DNA from: Membranipora membranacea
Lineage: Eukaryota > Bryozoa > Gymnolaemata > Cheilostomatida > Membraniporidae
Direction: 5' to 3'
NCBI GenBank assembly: GCA_914767715.1
Contig: OU612066.1
Span: 27,876,283 to 27,940,282, forward strand
DNA: 64,000 nucleotides
Within the stretch, counting starts at the first letter, position 1. Every line of letters starts with the position of its first letter. Positions 1-12,220 of this stretch are shown in pieces. Position numbers and translations under genes: made by a program. The notes under the pieces were generated by a model. The model ran no database searches. It had not been told where the DNA came from and worked only from the letters and a program-made list of their open reading frames with translations.

Positions 1-794
1 CACCCTGCAGAGATTAAACTACTTTAATTTGAGCATTAAAGGCATAATCCTGCTTAGCCTTCTACCCAGCAGTTTGCTAATCATCACTTAATCCCCTCAA
101 GCTAATCCTTGTAAGGATTATAAACAAAGGAATTAAATGCTGGCCAACTCCACTAAACAAAGTGAATGCGTTGAACCCCAGCTTACAAGCAATAGGATTA
201 CTAGGATTATAGGATTATATAGACACAGAAATTGTTTGGTGACAAATCACATACCTGCTGAAGGAAATAAAACAAAACAAACCTGTTATGTGGCAATTGA
301 ACACTATCAACACTGTCCAATTTATATAATTACAACAAAAAGACAAGTCGCATAGGGTTGTACTGTGATCAAAGTAGAGGCAGCAATTAAAATAGCGAGC
401 AATGATTTTGCAGGCGACAACAGTGGTCAGGGCTTGGTGCATTTCGGGGCCTTGTACCATATCAAGAGTGACGCAGTCTATCCAAATCCATTCTTTACCA
501 ACCAAAATCATTTACAAAACTGCGACAGTTGTGTGCTTATTAGCTACACTCCCCTACCCCTGCTCGCCCTCAGCTTTCAATATTGTATGGTAGAGAGAAA
601 TTTGCAATAGCAACGCTTTTCTATTGCTGCTTTATATTGCACACAAAAGCAGTCATCAAATTAAGCCCTATAGTTTAAACCTGGTTGAGATAAATATTCT
701 GCCCTAATCCGGAGTGATCCTAACAGTTTTATCAAATTCCTTTCCTATTCTTACAACATAACATTTTATAAAGAGATATATTCCTGCATTGGAT
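1..794. other. Intergenic, no gene seen
   Basis: AT-rich sequence with only short open frames that lack splice context, domain similarity or a counterpart elsewhere in the window. Short direct repeats of an AGGATTA motif occur near 110-215. I see no promoter or RNA gene that I can support. Confidence 0.5.
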
Positions 795-1115
795 TTCAGG
801 AGTGGTCTGTTGATTAAGGGTGCAGACTTGTGATCTGTGAGGTCCAGGTTCGATTCCGGGCACGGGCAGTCATTTCTGATTTAGGACTGGCCAGCCATTC
901 ATCCTAGCGGATTGGGACTATAAATATCAGAAGTCCACTGTGTGTTTGCACACCCACATGCAGTAAAAAGATCCCCTTTGCCTCTTCGATAACAAGAGTA
1001 GCCGGAATTCCGGCGGGCAAGGGTATAGGGTGCGGCTTGAGTACCACGGGTCCCTGTACCTGTACTCTAGAGGGGTAACCAACTCCGCAATGACAACTTA
1101 GACTTAGACTTATTC
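795..1115 (+). repeat. tRNA-derived SINE
   Basis: The first 75 bases look like a tRNA: an A-box-like D arm near 800-820 and a good B box (GGTTCGATTCC) near 846-857. The acceptor ends do not pair, so this is not a working tRNA. A non-tRNA body follows, containing a small GC-rich segment with GGAATTCCGGCGGGC near 1003-1018. It ends in a short TTAGAC tandem near 1098-1113, a typical SINE 3' end. The family is not one I can name. Confidence 0.55.
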
Positions 1116-2572
1116 CTGATTTGATAAGTTTGATCAAATCCTTCTATAAATTTCAAAGTTACAGATTTTCGTACTGACTGGAGGCTGCATGCATGCAAAA
1201 AAAGTGTTCTAAATTAATTTTTTTTATTGAGATACCCTGTTGTTATCTCTATTCGTATGATGTTTCTGTATTGGGAGCGCTGATAAACAGTGCATATAGC
1301 ACACATGACATCCAGGCACGAATTTGAAGGCAAATCTAACTATGTCTTCCCAAATTATTTTTTGACTAGCAGATTAGTCTGTGGATTACATTGAGAACAA
1401 TGTGACTAGCTCATAATCCAAAGACATGAATGATACCTTTGAGTTTAAACTGGTGCCAAAATCACATTCCAATTAGGATTTCCCCTAATTACATAGGCAA
1501 TGACATTTACGATTGATTCAAATGAAGATGTTTTTTTTTCTAATTTTGCTTTCAATAATTAATTTGTGAGTTGAAAAGGTAGCTTGTGGATTCCTAGCAA
1601 AAATGGCAAATCCCATATCAAGCCTCCGGCGATGGCCTAAAATCCTCCTACGTAGCCTGCATGGCCCAATCTGCTATCAGACACGGACAAAACAAGACTA
1701 GAGAGGATCTAGCGCTCTGCTACTCGGATTATGCTGCGATTCTCTGACAACTATGAACAGAGACTTGACAATCTAGCACTGCCGGCCATAAAATTTTCCC
1801 GCACACCTATTGCAGTGAACAATCCACTGAAGTAGCCGACAACGATCATCACTGCCTGAATCGTCGTATTAGAATAAATACAAACAGAAAATCCGCCCGT
1901 AGAGCAAAAATAAAATAAATATAAGATAAATACAAGCCATCCAAGTGTAGAACAACTAAAAGACAAAAAAAAACTTTTTGAATTCTACTCGCTTTTTTTC
2001 AACTGATGCAGCTCAGACACTTTTTTATTTTATTTTTCCATTTATGTGCCGCAAATTTGATGCTATCAACCTATTATAGGATGGATGGATAATAATGAAG
2101 TAATAAACAAACTTCACACTTCAAACTTCATGACCAATATTCTGAGCTCAGACTGAACCTGTGCTAGAGAGTGCTTACTTGTGAGTAATTTATTATCCTG
2201 CACCAATCTATGATAGAGTACAGGGTAATCGCCAAGCTAATATTATTGGATTTGATCCCCTTCAGCCAACTGCTGCCGATTTTTGTTGGGGTGTCATTAG
2301 TCTGCAGTGTCAATGCTGTGTGGTCTCAATTCATGGCCATTGAGGCAACATGGACACCTTGTCAACTTGGTTGAAAGGAATAATATTGAACGATGGCACA
2401 TGATAACAATGAGAGTGTTGATTGTTAGCATTTGCTACAACTGTTATCTTATATTGTTGGTACAGCTCTATTTATCCTAACAGTCAATGGAATGAATTAT
2501 ATAGCAATATGGAAAGATAACTGTTACAAACAAACCCTTGTTCGTCGCAAACAAAATCTGTAGTGAGATGGA
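1116..2572. other. Intergenic, no gene seen
   Basis: AT-rich non-coding DNA. It has no long open frame and no recognisable repeat beyond short runs such as GGATGGATGGAT near 2080. It is not matched in block B. Confidence 0.45.
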
Positions 2573-3475
2573 CCATGTTCCCACAGTGAAGACAAGGTCC
2601 TTTCTGTGTGTCTGCTGGCTGGTTGGGTGATGCACGCTGTTGAACTTACCTCGTGAGCAATCTGGGTCGCATTGTAACCAATCGTCCAATCACTTGTCAA
2701 TTGTCATGTCATGTCATGTCCCACATTTTTAATAGTTAGAGTTTAGGGGTAATTATCCACTCTTGTCTATCTATTAGGTTTAATTGCTCCGAAGGAAAAC
2801 AGGAGCAACCCAGAATACAGGCACATTCAATTAAACAAATGCAGGTCTGAATACCAACTATTTATTGTCGCGGCATTTGCTCAACTTGCCTCTGTGTTCA
2901 GAACAATTAAGTTGTGTATTGTGGGAAATCAATCATGTGATTTCCACGGGACCACTCTTCGCTACTTTTGTATTGTAGGACTTCAATGCAACTGTCATGA
3001 AGCTATGCAATACCAGTGTTCATTGCTTAACATCATTCAAAAATTCATCCTGATTGGAGATATATGTAACAGATATTTTAATTAGACATTTGTGATTGAG
3101 GTTTCTGTAAACAATGCAAATTGACATCTTGTTTACTTCATAAACTAACAAATAATATGCACAAACAGAAAACATCAAAGATTGTTTGTGTGAATGCAAT
3201 TGCCAAAATGTGTAAATTGTGCATCCAATTCCACAAATGCAACTCAATATCTACAAGCATCGAATGATATTAACTAGATAAAATGCAACTAACAACAATT
3301 CGTGCATGCTTTTAATATGATCTGTTTTGTTGCCAATATATTTATTGCAAAAGTAGACAAATGACTAAAAAAGGTTTCATTCGATCCCTCGTTGTGCAGC
3401 ACAGAGTAGAAGACCTCAACCTAAAATACAACTAAGTTTCAAAATAATGATATACAGTTTTATCTCCTTTTGTAG
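2573..3475 (+). promoter_or_regulatory. Upstream region of gene 1, probable 5' UTR intron acceptor
   Basis: No TATA box or initiator can be assigned with confidence. All four family members have a pyrimidine tract ending in TAG 23-27 bases before the first ATG: here ctccttttgtag at 3465-3476, and tttttag in genes 2, 3 and 4. This suggests an intron in the 5' untranslated region with its promoter further upstream. The part at 2573-2960 is the left limit of homology with the region before gene 3. Confidence 0.35.
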
Positions 3476-3499
3476 AGAGTGTATTCAACGGGAAGAATA

Positions 3500-6400
3500 A
3501 TGAGTGAACCTGTCTCAGAGCCTACAAGTCATGAGGTTTGCTTATAGTCACTGTATTGTAAAAAAAAAGATTCCCTTCATTTCGTGAGCGTTACTGTGTA
3601 TGATGAATGATTCATGATAAAACCATGTAAACTCAGTGTTGTGAATATTAAGTAAGTTGAAGAGAATGGAAACGAAATTTTCTGCAGAAGCTCTATTATG
3701 ACCAGTTAACAATATACAGGCTGATAACACTGTTTTAGGTGGCCATCGACAACTTCAAAGAAGTCTACTTCAGACTTGGAAAATTCAACTTGGATGTACA
3801 AGTGCCACATCTCATCAATCTTGGGGAACATTATGAAGTGAAATTTAAAAGTACAAACTGCTGGACAGATTGTCTCAAGGTAGGTTTAAAAAGTCGGGGC
3901 CTTATTATCCTCTCGAAGAGCATATTATGTAGATTATTCAGCAAACAATGAAATTCTGTAAAAGCTGAAAGCTACGGATAAGTTGATTTTTAACTTGAAA
4001 ACAAAAAACTCTCATATTTCATGTGCAAACATCGACGGTAAGAAGAGGCTGCAGCATTTTAAAATTTACCCAAATCTATTGCGATATATTCAATTTCTTT
4101 CTGTCGTTGCAGTCATTATCAATTTAAATTAGCAAAATACTAGTGAATGGTAAATAGTGCAGATGCTTAATAGAAATTTTTTTCCTACAGAGAACAAACC
4201 CATTTAGCTCCTTTTTTGTTATGCTGAGTGTGCTACAGAGTACGCTGATGGAGAGAGGGTAACTAAAAAAAAAGGCTGTAGAAGAAAATGATAGATCAGG
4301 ATACCATTTTTGTGCATCGCAAATAAAGAATAGCCCTATATATGAACTTTGATCTTGCTATTCCTTGTCTTTAAGTTCTTAATTGACAATAGTTATTGCT
4401 TCCAACAGGCCCACTCACTGTATAACTCAGCATTGAGAAGAAAGGAGGATGAGAATTTACGCAGAAGACTTTTTGAGCTTCAGCAGACTTTCTGGGGAGA
4501 TCAGTGCAGTATCAGTTATGAAGAACAAAACAATCATACTTCAAAGCTAAAGGCTGACATAGAATCAATCAGAGAGAGATTCAGGCATGAGAACAAACGA
4601 GCTGCATCATTGGTGAGTCAGTTCACAATAGACAATAGTTGTGATTCTGCTACACTACAGAGTGACTATTACTCACTAATGAAAGGCATATCATCAGACT
4701 GTTCGCAGGCAATGAGGGAATTCGCAGCAAAAATAATCGAGCTCAGCGTCCAGATCCTCACCATTCCACCACCTTGTGTATTCACAGCAGTAGCTATTGG
4801 GTCACTGGCAAAAGGGGAGGCAACTCCTTATTCAGATCTTGAGTATATGTTTCTCACAGAGAGTAAAGCTCCAGAGACTGTGAGATACTTTGAACTTCTC
4901 GCTGTTACCACTTACTTCATGATTGGTAACCTGGGTGAGACCAAGCTGTCCTATATGGATGTTGCAGAGCTCAAAGGCTGGTTCGATGATAGAGCAAAAA
5001 ACGGGTTCAAAATTGACGGCTTATCTACAGGAGCAGGAAACATCCCAACAGGCAATGGGTCAGTTGGTACAAAAAATCGCTACATTGTGACACCAGAAGA
5101 GTTAGCTGCTAGATATAAATATACACTTGATAACCCAGATGAAGAATCACTCCGGGGTGATTTGACGGCAATGCTGACCTACACAACACCATTGTATACA
5201 AATCAAGAGAAAGAGGCTGGTGATAATCTGCTGACAAAATTCCGTACTTTGATCAGTCAACTGGAGATTAATGAGGCTAGAAGAGCTGCAAACGTGTCAA
5301 TGCTACAAACAGATGCTAGAAAGTTCAATTTTGCTCCTGACAATAGTTTGGTAGGTAAAGGCTACAATGCAGATGTAAAGAAAGAGCTTTATCGCTTTCC
5401 GTCGATAATGGCCTTAGATATCGCCCTAGTCTGCGGTCATAATGAAACGTCATCATGGAAGACAATAGAGTCTCTGAATAATAATGATTACATATCAGAG
5501 TATTTATGGGATTCGCTGAAATTCTTATTAGCTGCTGCCACATATATACGTCTAGCAACGTACCTCTATCATGACTCTCATGATGATCGAATATCCATAT
5601 CGCAGACTTTTCCTCAGGCTGACAGCACAAAGATCGACCAGTCCCTAAGGCGTTGGTACATCCCCTTAGGTCTGTTTTCAAAAGTGTGTGTAATTATGTG
5701 TCCGCTCAAGGAATTCTTAGCCGGGACGAATTTGAATGCCACTGACTTGAACGAGATTAGCATTATTTCGAATCCATGGTGGACTACACTAAGGACACTT
5801 TACTATTCTGGTAGGAAGGAACAGGTGCTCATATTACTGAAACAACGGTGTGCGGCCATATGCGAGGACCCTGTCAATGATTTGCTAACTTTATGCAAGA
5901 AATACACACAGGATGTTATAGAAACTTTCTTCATAGCATCTGAGACTCTGTTGGCATGCGGCAAGGTGGCTGCTGCAATGCAGTTATACATCCATATGAC
6001 AGACCACAAAATATTGTTTGAAATGAAAAGGATAGCAGCATGCCACTTCTTGCTAGGAGAATATGGGAAAGCAGTAGACATACTGGAAGCCTTGCACAAT
6101 AAGAAATCTGCTGAACTAGGGTTACTTGGGCAAGTGTATAATAGGTTGGGTAGGCACGATGAAGCTGAGGAAAGCTTTATCCAAGCATTCCAAACTGATA
6201 TGAACAACTCATCAGATGAAGTTTTAAACGACTACTACGGAAATCCATTACCTAGAGATGAGATTGGACGACACACCTTAGATCTATCTTCATTCTCTTC
6301 AGAGAAACGCTTAAAGGTCATAACTACATTACAACCAATACAGCATGTCAATATTCACCATCACCTAACAGGCTTAGGCAACACTTTCGAAGCCAAGAAG

Positions 6401-7753
6401 CAGTACAGTTTTGCTGAGGGTTGCTATGTCAAATCAATGGAATTTATTAAAGAACTGTTTGGTGAGGATGCTGCTGTCCCATCTGCAGCTCTAGTGAACA
6501 GGAATCTGGGTAATCTATACATGGACACAAAACAATACAGTAAAGCAGAGGAGAGCTTCAATCAGGCGCTAGCTATCTATAGGGAGACATCACAAGGTGC
6601 ACCCAGTGTGAATACAGCAAACACCCTATATAATCTAGCTCTTCTATACAAGGACACAAAACAATACAGTAAAGCAGAGGAGAGCTTCAATCAGGTGCTA
6701 ACTATCTATAGAGAGACATCACAAGGTGCACCCAGTGTAGTTAAAGCAAAAATCCTGAATAGTCTAGGTGCTCTATACCAGGGCATAAGACAATACAGTA
6801 AAGCAGAGGAGAGCTTCAATCAGGCGCTAGCTGTCTATAAAGAGACATCACAAGGTGCACCCAGTGTGAATACAGCAAACACCCTGTTTAATCTAGGTAA
6901 TCTATACATGGACACAAAACAATACAGTAAAGCAGAGGAGAGCTTCAATCAGGCGCTAGCTGTCTATAAAGAGACATCACAAGGTGCACCCAGTGTAGAT
7001 ACAGCAAACACCCTGTTTAATCTAGGTAATCTATACAAAGAAATAAAACGATACAGTAAAGCAGAGGAGAGCTACAATCAGGCATTAGCTGTCTATAAAA
7101 TGTCCTCATTTTCTGATCAGATAGGAAAAACTTTATTCAATTTAGGTCAGACATACTGTGATATGAGGCAATATGATGACGGAGAGCAAAGTTACCTACA
7201 GGCATTAGAAGTTTGGAGAGAGATATCATCAGGTTCTGACAGCGTTGATATTGCTATGTCACTAAGAGTTTTGGGCTGGTGTTACCGTGACATGGGAAAA
7301 CCTGAAAGAGCGCAAGATATTTTGGAAGATGCGTTTAATATGACAATCAAACTAGACCCAACCAATCCACAGATTAGAAGAATTAGAAGTTTTCTCTCAA
7401 ACATCCGAATGAAAGCTCCTCAAACTTCACTTCAATTGAAAACAGCACCAAGACATACTCTATCAACAACAACATCATCAATGCAGCCAACTGCTCCAAT
7501 GCCACTTACTTCTAAACATCGGCTACCCCCAACGGAATCACCATCATTGATTCCAGCACTTTCTCAACAGCATGCTGCTTTGCTAACTGATCCTTCATCA
7601 GACCTGGCTTCACACTCACAAATGACTTTAAACTCGGAAATTCTGCCGCCAACTTCACCAGACAGATTCGAACTGTATATCTTAGAGAACCACTCCCCAC
7701 AGCCGACTATAGAAATTGATGTATATTCTCAGTCTGTACGATATTACAAGTAA
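3500..7753 (+). CDS. NTase-TPR family protein, gene 1 (three exons, 1173 aa)
   Basis: Exons are 3500-3535, 3739-3879 and 4409-7753, all phase 0, with GT-AG introns of 203 and 529 bp. The start is the ATG after AAGAATA, a context kept in all four copies. Residues 13-145 are helical and TPR-like. A nucleotidyltransferase signature lies near residues 189-206: G190-S191, then S-D202-L-E204, the usual metal-binding pair. It resembles the GlnD/DUF294 N-terminal NTase of bacterial PII uridylyltransferases. Residues about 570-750 are degenerate TPRs, 755-964 hold five 43-residue TPRs, and two diverged TPRs follow to about 1048. The last 120 residues are Ser/Thr/Pro-rich. No signal peptide or membrane segment is seen, so it is probably cytosolic. 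NTase-TPR proteins are found in cnidarians, sponges and amphioxus; substrate and role are unknown. An immune or signalling role is inference only. Confidence 0.85.
6494..7123 (+). repeat. TPR-coding minisatellite in gene 1 (5 units of about 129 bp)
   Basis: Five consecutive 41-43-residue units share the core YSKAEES(F/Y)NQ(A/V)L. The array is bounded by diverged TPRs on both sides. At the DNA level the units are nearly identical, apart from the positions that vary in the protein. Gene 3 carries 14 more units at the same place, which accounts for almost all of its extra length. Confidence 0.9.
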
Positions 7754-10404
7754 TGATGAAAAAGATAATCCACTCTTACGAATCATTATTATACATTTAT
7801 AGTATGCTAACATAGGCCATGTATTTTTATACTGTAACTTTGGGCATGGCGTGGCGTTCTGTTTGGTTTTAGACTTTGTGCGACGGGATTAGTTATTGTG
7901 TCAATTTGTAATCACATAAAATACTTATTTACATATTTTTTATCTTAGTATTGTTCCCGTGCTGTAGATTTTAATAGTGTCAGTCCATGATGCTACTAAT
8001 TTAACTCTATCCACATACTACGATGATAATGAAACATAATAATAACAAAGTAGGCACTTACTTCTGGCCTCTCAGTATCAGTCATAGCGTCTTAAAGGTG
8101 AACCAAAATATCATAAAAGTACTCGGTACAGACCACTATTCATTAGTTTTAAAGTTACAAGTTAGGCATAACTGGCCCAGTTGACGTAAAGTGATCACCC
8201 GGCCATATCAAGTTCTAATATGGTTAGCAGTCACTCACATATTCACCTGCTTTATCGAGAATTGGAGGAGCAAAGGAAATGGAATTCGCTGATGCAGAAT
8301 TGTTCACAATTTCTTATAGTAGACACCTGATAACTTAAGAAAAATATCAACTGCTTGCCATGTAAACCTCAGAAGCAACGTGAACTGGCAGTTTGAGGCG
8401 GAGACCAAGACGACTTGCTAGAAACCAGCAAATACCTCACGATCACCCGGCCATATCAAGTTCAAATATGGTTAGCAGTCACTCACATACCACTCACTAT
8501 ACACAGACCAAGACCCCTGTACCTGTAACCCCTGTACATCCATCCCCATGCTTTGCCGGACGCTTTTAGTAGTAAGTAGATAGGGATTCTCAGGTGATGA
8601 ATAATTGCTTAAAGAGTCATTCCAGAATAAGAAAACTGTTGATTAACTTTTGTAAAGCAACAATAATTTCTCTCATGAAAGTCATAACAAAAATATTATA
8701 ATCAACATGAATAGAGAGGAGAAAGACAGTCAAATTATTCTGCTATCTGCATATATTATACATCTTTTATGATCATTGAATTAAGTAAGCATCAATGTAC
8801 CACCAATAGTGTAACTCTACTGGTGTATTTATATCAAAGAACCAGCTACCAGTACTACCACAAACTGGCCAGGTAACCTCAGTTACCAATAACATTGTCT
8901 GGCTATCTGACTGTATATTGAAATGCAACAGAATGACTTTGATTCTATGAACTTTGAAGTCAGGATATCAATTTTCGAGTTTTATTGATACACAAAATAT
9001 GTATCCTTTAGAGAAAAACAATATCAAGCCCCTATTATCAATAGTAAAGGAAACTCTTTGGATATTTAAATGCTTCATCTAATGTATTGACCGTTTATAG
9101 TGACCCTCTTCATTGAGTTTTGTACCTATTGCTAATTAACAGTCTCAAGCGATATTCAGGGAGTACCCATTAAGAATGAGGAAAAATCCACTTTTTAACA
9201 AAATAAATTTTATGACAAGTAATAAGCCCTTGGTCATCCAATCACATTTTCACGTTCGGAACTTTACATCCATGATAAATCTTAAGAATTGAGGCAAGCT
9301 TGCCAGTTTAAGTGCCATACAGTATCTAATATTTATTGTTTGATCGAGACATGCAGTCAAATATTGGAGAATGAGAAAAATAAACAAGTTCCAATCTCAC
9401 AAAGTTTCCTAAAGATTCAATTATTTCCTTTGGCTATCACACTGGGAAATAACAAAATGCAACAATGTTCAGTAAAATCAGGTCTAAGTCTAAGTCTGGC
9501 TTTATCAAAAAACTTTACTATATAGTTAGGGAAAAGAAAGCTTTGAAATCCCTGCTAAAGACAGTTATATAGCCGTCTGCCTCACTGCCAACAGTATCCA
9601 CTTAGAAACAGCTGCTGCCAAGGCGTCACTGCTCAGAACCACAAACTTCAATTACGAGGGTTGTGAAGCCAAAGTAACAAATAAGTCGGGTCAATCTTCC
9701 AACAAATGTTTCATATATGAAACTGTTAAAAAGAAACCACCTTTTTTCCACCTGAAAATTTGGGTAAATCTCTTTCAGTTTTTGGCTTTAGATTAATCTG
9801 TATGATGACAAGAGCTATGTTGGATTACAACTCGTTTTATCCTATTTTGTTGAAATTACATGAGTCTGAAGTTTCTTATGGTAGACATATACGCAAAATT
9901 TATTTTTATGACATCATATCCCCTCACGCAAGGCTCGTGGGCAAGCGCCAGCGAGGCCTTACTTTGATGAGTCGTAACTTCATTCCTAGTTGCCCAATTG
10001 AGCTGTTCTTGGGCTCAATTTGAAGCTTGGTTATTTTGAGCTTCATTTCATGGATGCTGAAATGCACAGGTTTAGAAGTTAGCAAGAAATGAGTAGTTAT
10101 ATAGATGCATAAATATTCACATCTTGCATCGGAAAATGTGGTGACGGCATCATCCAAGTGAATCCTCCCACCTTCACAAAACAGGTTTGTTCTCAAACTT
10201 TGAATAATGTCCAAAATGTTGACTTGGACTAATTTCTGGTTGTAGTTAGTATACAACATTAAATGTATTACGACACCAAAGTAAGTAATAAATGCATAAT
10301 AAATTGACTGACTTTACCTGGAAAAATACAAAATCATCATCCACGTCAAAGTAAGGAAACTATTCCTCCCCTCAACAATAATCTAAAATCTTTATTTTTT
10401 CCTA
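7754..10404. other. Flank downstream of gene 1, no gene seen
   Basis: Non-coding DNA that aligns with about 47035-50430 in block B, apart from a LINE insertion there at 48275-48990. It contains a direct repeat of about 48 bp (8192-8239 and 8439-8489, core gatcacccggccatatcaag). The GTCTAAGTCTAAGTCT stretch near 9482 resembles the tail motif of the SINE at 795-1115. The open frame at 9289-9525 occurs in both blocks only because the block is duplicated. Confidence 0.5.
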
Positions 10405-10735
10405 GCAGGGGCGTATATTCTAAAAGTTTTAGAGATGAGCATAATGATCGGGTGCAGCCCGATCCACACGCCGTAGGCGTGGCGGGCAGGGTGTGGGTGT
10501 GTGTCAATACACCGGGCTTTTGATTGGCTTGTCCAGCTCAAAGTCAAAAGTCAAACTTTGTATGTACCGTAATTCTTCACTTATAAGACACCTCCCTTGA
10601 GAAAAGTAAAAATGCTCCAGTTATAAAGCACCCATTTGGAAAAAAACCTGCCATTGTTCGGATTCGAACCCACAACATTCTTAATATACAGTGTGTACCA
10701 GGCAGACGCTCTACACACTGAGCTATTCAGCCTGG
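10405..10735 (-). repeat. tRNA-headed SINE with hairpin tail, copy 1
   Basis: Read on the minus strand, the head near 10735-10655 has an A box (atagctcagtgtgtagagcg) and a B box (gggttcgaatcc). A body follows containing gggtgctttataactggag. The distal end has two adjacent hairpins, GATCGGG/CCCGATC and CACGCC/GGCGTG, near 10446-10482. The same order appears at 32060-32430 and 50957-51452. It is tRNA-derived by its boxes; the head does not fold into a normal tRNA. Confidence 0.6.
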
Positions 10736-10877
10736 ATTACACAAGTAAAACACGAATTTTGAGTTACGGATATCCGTGGTCCGTGATTGCTAATATACGC
10801 CACTGTGACCCTGTATCCACACCATTTATTGGATCAACAAAATTCTTTCACTGGCTTGGCCTAAATTGATATGCGAC

Positions 10878-10928
10878 CATAGACCTACTAATAATATTAT
10901 TATTATTATTATTATTAGTAGGTCTATG
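10878..10928. mobile_element. 51-bp hairpin MITE with 8-bp target duplication (hAT-like)
   Basis: The sequence is a palindrome running from CATAGACCTACTAATA to its complement ending in GGTCTATG, with an ATT-rich centre. It is flanked by the direct repeat TATGCGAC at 10870-10877 and 10929-10936. An 8-bp duplication with CA...TG ends is typical of hAT elements. The block B copy (51598-51642) is 6 bp shorter in the ATT centre, so this insertion is older than the block duplication. Confidence 0.6.
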
Positions 10929-10936
10929 TATGCGAC

Positions 10937-11610
10937 CAATATTGCATGTCAAAATTTTCGTCTAACATTTGATCAGCATTTGATATAACAACAGATTCAC
11001 AATTTGAGAGACAAAATGTGCAGAGTCTCCATGTTTCCTATGATTGTCAGATGACGTTATGCCTCCTGGCTCAGACGCCTCACAACGTTTTGGATGTATC
11101 AATAACATCAAAAGAAATAGTCCCTTTATACATCATGTTGTATTTATTTGAGGTTATCATCATTTACACTCATGCTAACTTACCACTTTTGATAAGGATC
11201 TATTGGGTGGCACTTGACGGAGGTTCATGGTTCACACTGTGTTTGTTTAGCTAACAAACTAACATGGTAATTATTAGACCGTTCACTGCAGTTTATTTAG
11301 AAGGCCGCGCCGTCGCGGTGGCAGTCTCAGTGGAGTTGAACCACCCTGCTTTGTGAAATAAAGACAGAGCATGCTCAAATTATTGTTTAGGGAGTTGTTG
11401 ATATACATGTGTCTGCTGATGGCGAAGAGAACAACAGCATGATTGATGAAGACTATTGAGGTTCAAGGTTGCAGCCAAGTGCAATTTATTTTCTGGTAGA
11501 GTTGAGAGGATGTGAGGACTAGTGCCATGCAGTGTGTTAGAAAAGAATTTAAGCATAAAAAGGAATGACAGAAATAAAACAGAAAAAAATCAGATATAAG
11601 GAGTCATGAG
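10937..11610. other. Intergenic, no gene seen
   Basis: Non-coding flank shared with block B (about 51651-52408). Block B has about 82 extra bases near 51988-52070. No coding, RNA or mobile-element signal is recognised. Confidence 0.45.
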
Positions 11611-11617
11611 AATCAAG

Positions 11618-12213
11618 CAGTGCTGCTTGATTGCATGAGTGAAAAAAAATCTACTTATAATTCCACTCAACATAATATGGTCGACCACCAGAAATAGACA
11701 TAAGTGGATAAGCCAATTCTGGCAGTATAGCTTGATAGTAGAATCGTCTGAGCTTTTGTAAAATATGGGTAAGAAAGAAATGTTTATCAAAGGTGATCCA
11801 TACAACAGCCATACTGAGCTTGGCTCCTCTAATAACAAAGGCTGCATTCCGAAGCTCAGTGGCAGCCATCACACCTTGTACCTGATAGTAGAATGAATGG
11901 GATGTTTTGAGAGCATAGTTACCATTCTCATCTAAACCCAAAGGAAAATCCTTTACTTTGGTCCTGATAGCATCATCTAACTGTCAGCCCAGCGTCAGCC
12001 AGTTTTTTGGGTTTATGTATTCAACCACAAAAGATGATGGTATACTGTCTTTACTTGGCTGACAGCAGAATACACCACCTTTGTTAAAAGGTCTGGCTCC
12101 TACAACTGCTGATATCGCCCCGATGACAGCCTCTTTCTGAAGATTCTACAATAACCGAGGACCCCAGAATAATAGAAGAAAGGGATATGATCCCACATGA
12201 AAATCAGTACAAT
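11618..12213 (-). mobile_element. Fragment encoding part of a YqaJ-type exonuclease/recombinase
   Basis: This 596-bp insert is present in block A and absent from block B. The direct repeat AATCAAG (11611-11617 and 12214-12220) occurs once at the empty site (52409-52415). On the minus strand it encodes the C-terminal part of a YqaJ-like nuclease (11651-11941, plus an upstream stretch after a stop near 11975). Visible family features are a YYQVQG motif, a following strand with VVW, and a closing FY...ILPEL helix. The EIK-type catalytic part is missing. YqaJ proteins in animals are often tied to mobile DNA or viruses. It is not functional here. Confidence 0.55.
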
Positions 12214-12220
12214 AATCAAG

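Noticed and set aside
799-868. tRNA gene
   Set aside because: Boxes A and B are present, but no acceptor stem forms and a SINE body follows.
4349-4408. Hydrophobic 20-residue start (MILLFLVFKF...) in frame with gene 1 exon 3, looking like a signal peptide
   Set aside because: It lies in intron 2, upstream of a clear TTCCAACAG acceptor. The real N-terminus comes from the exons at 3500 and 3739, conserved in all four genes. The same holds for 41770-41829 in gene 3.
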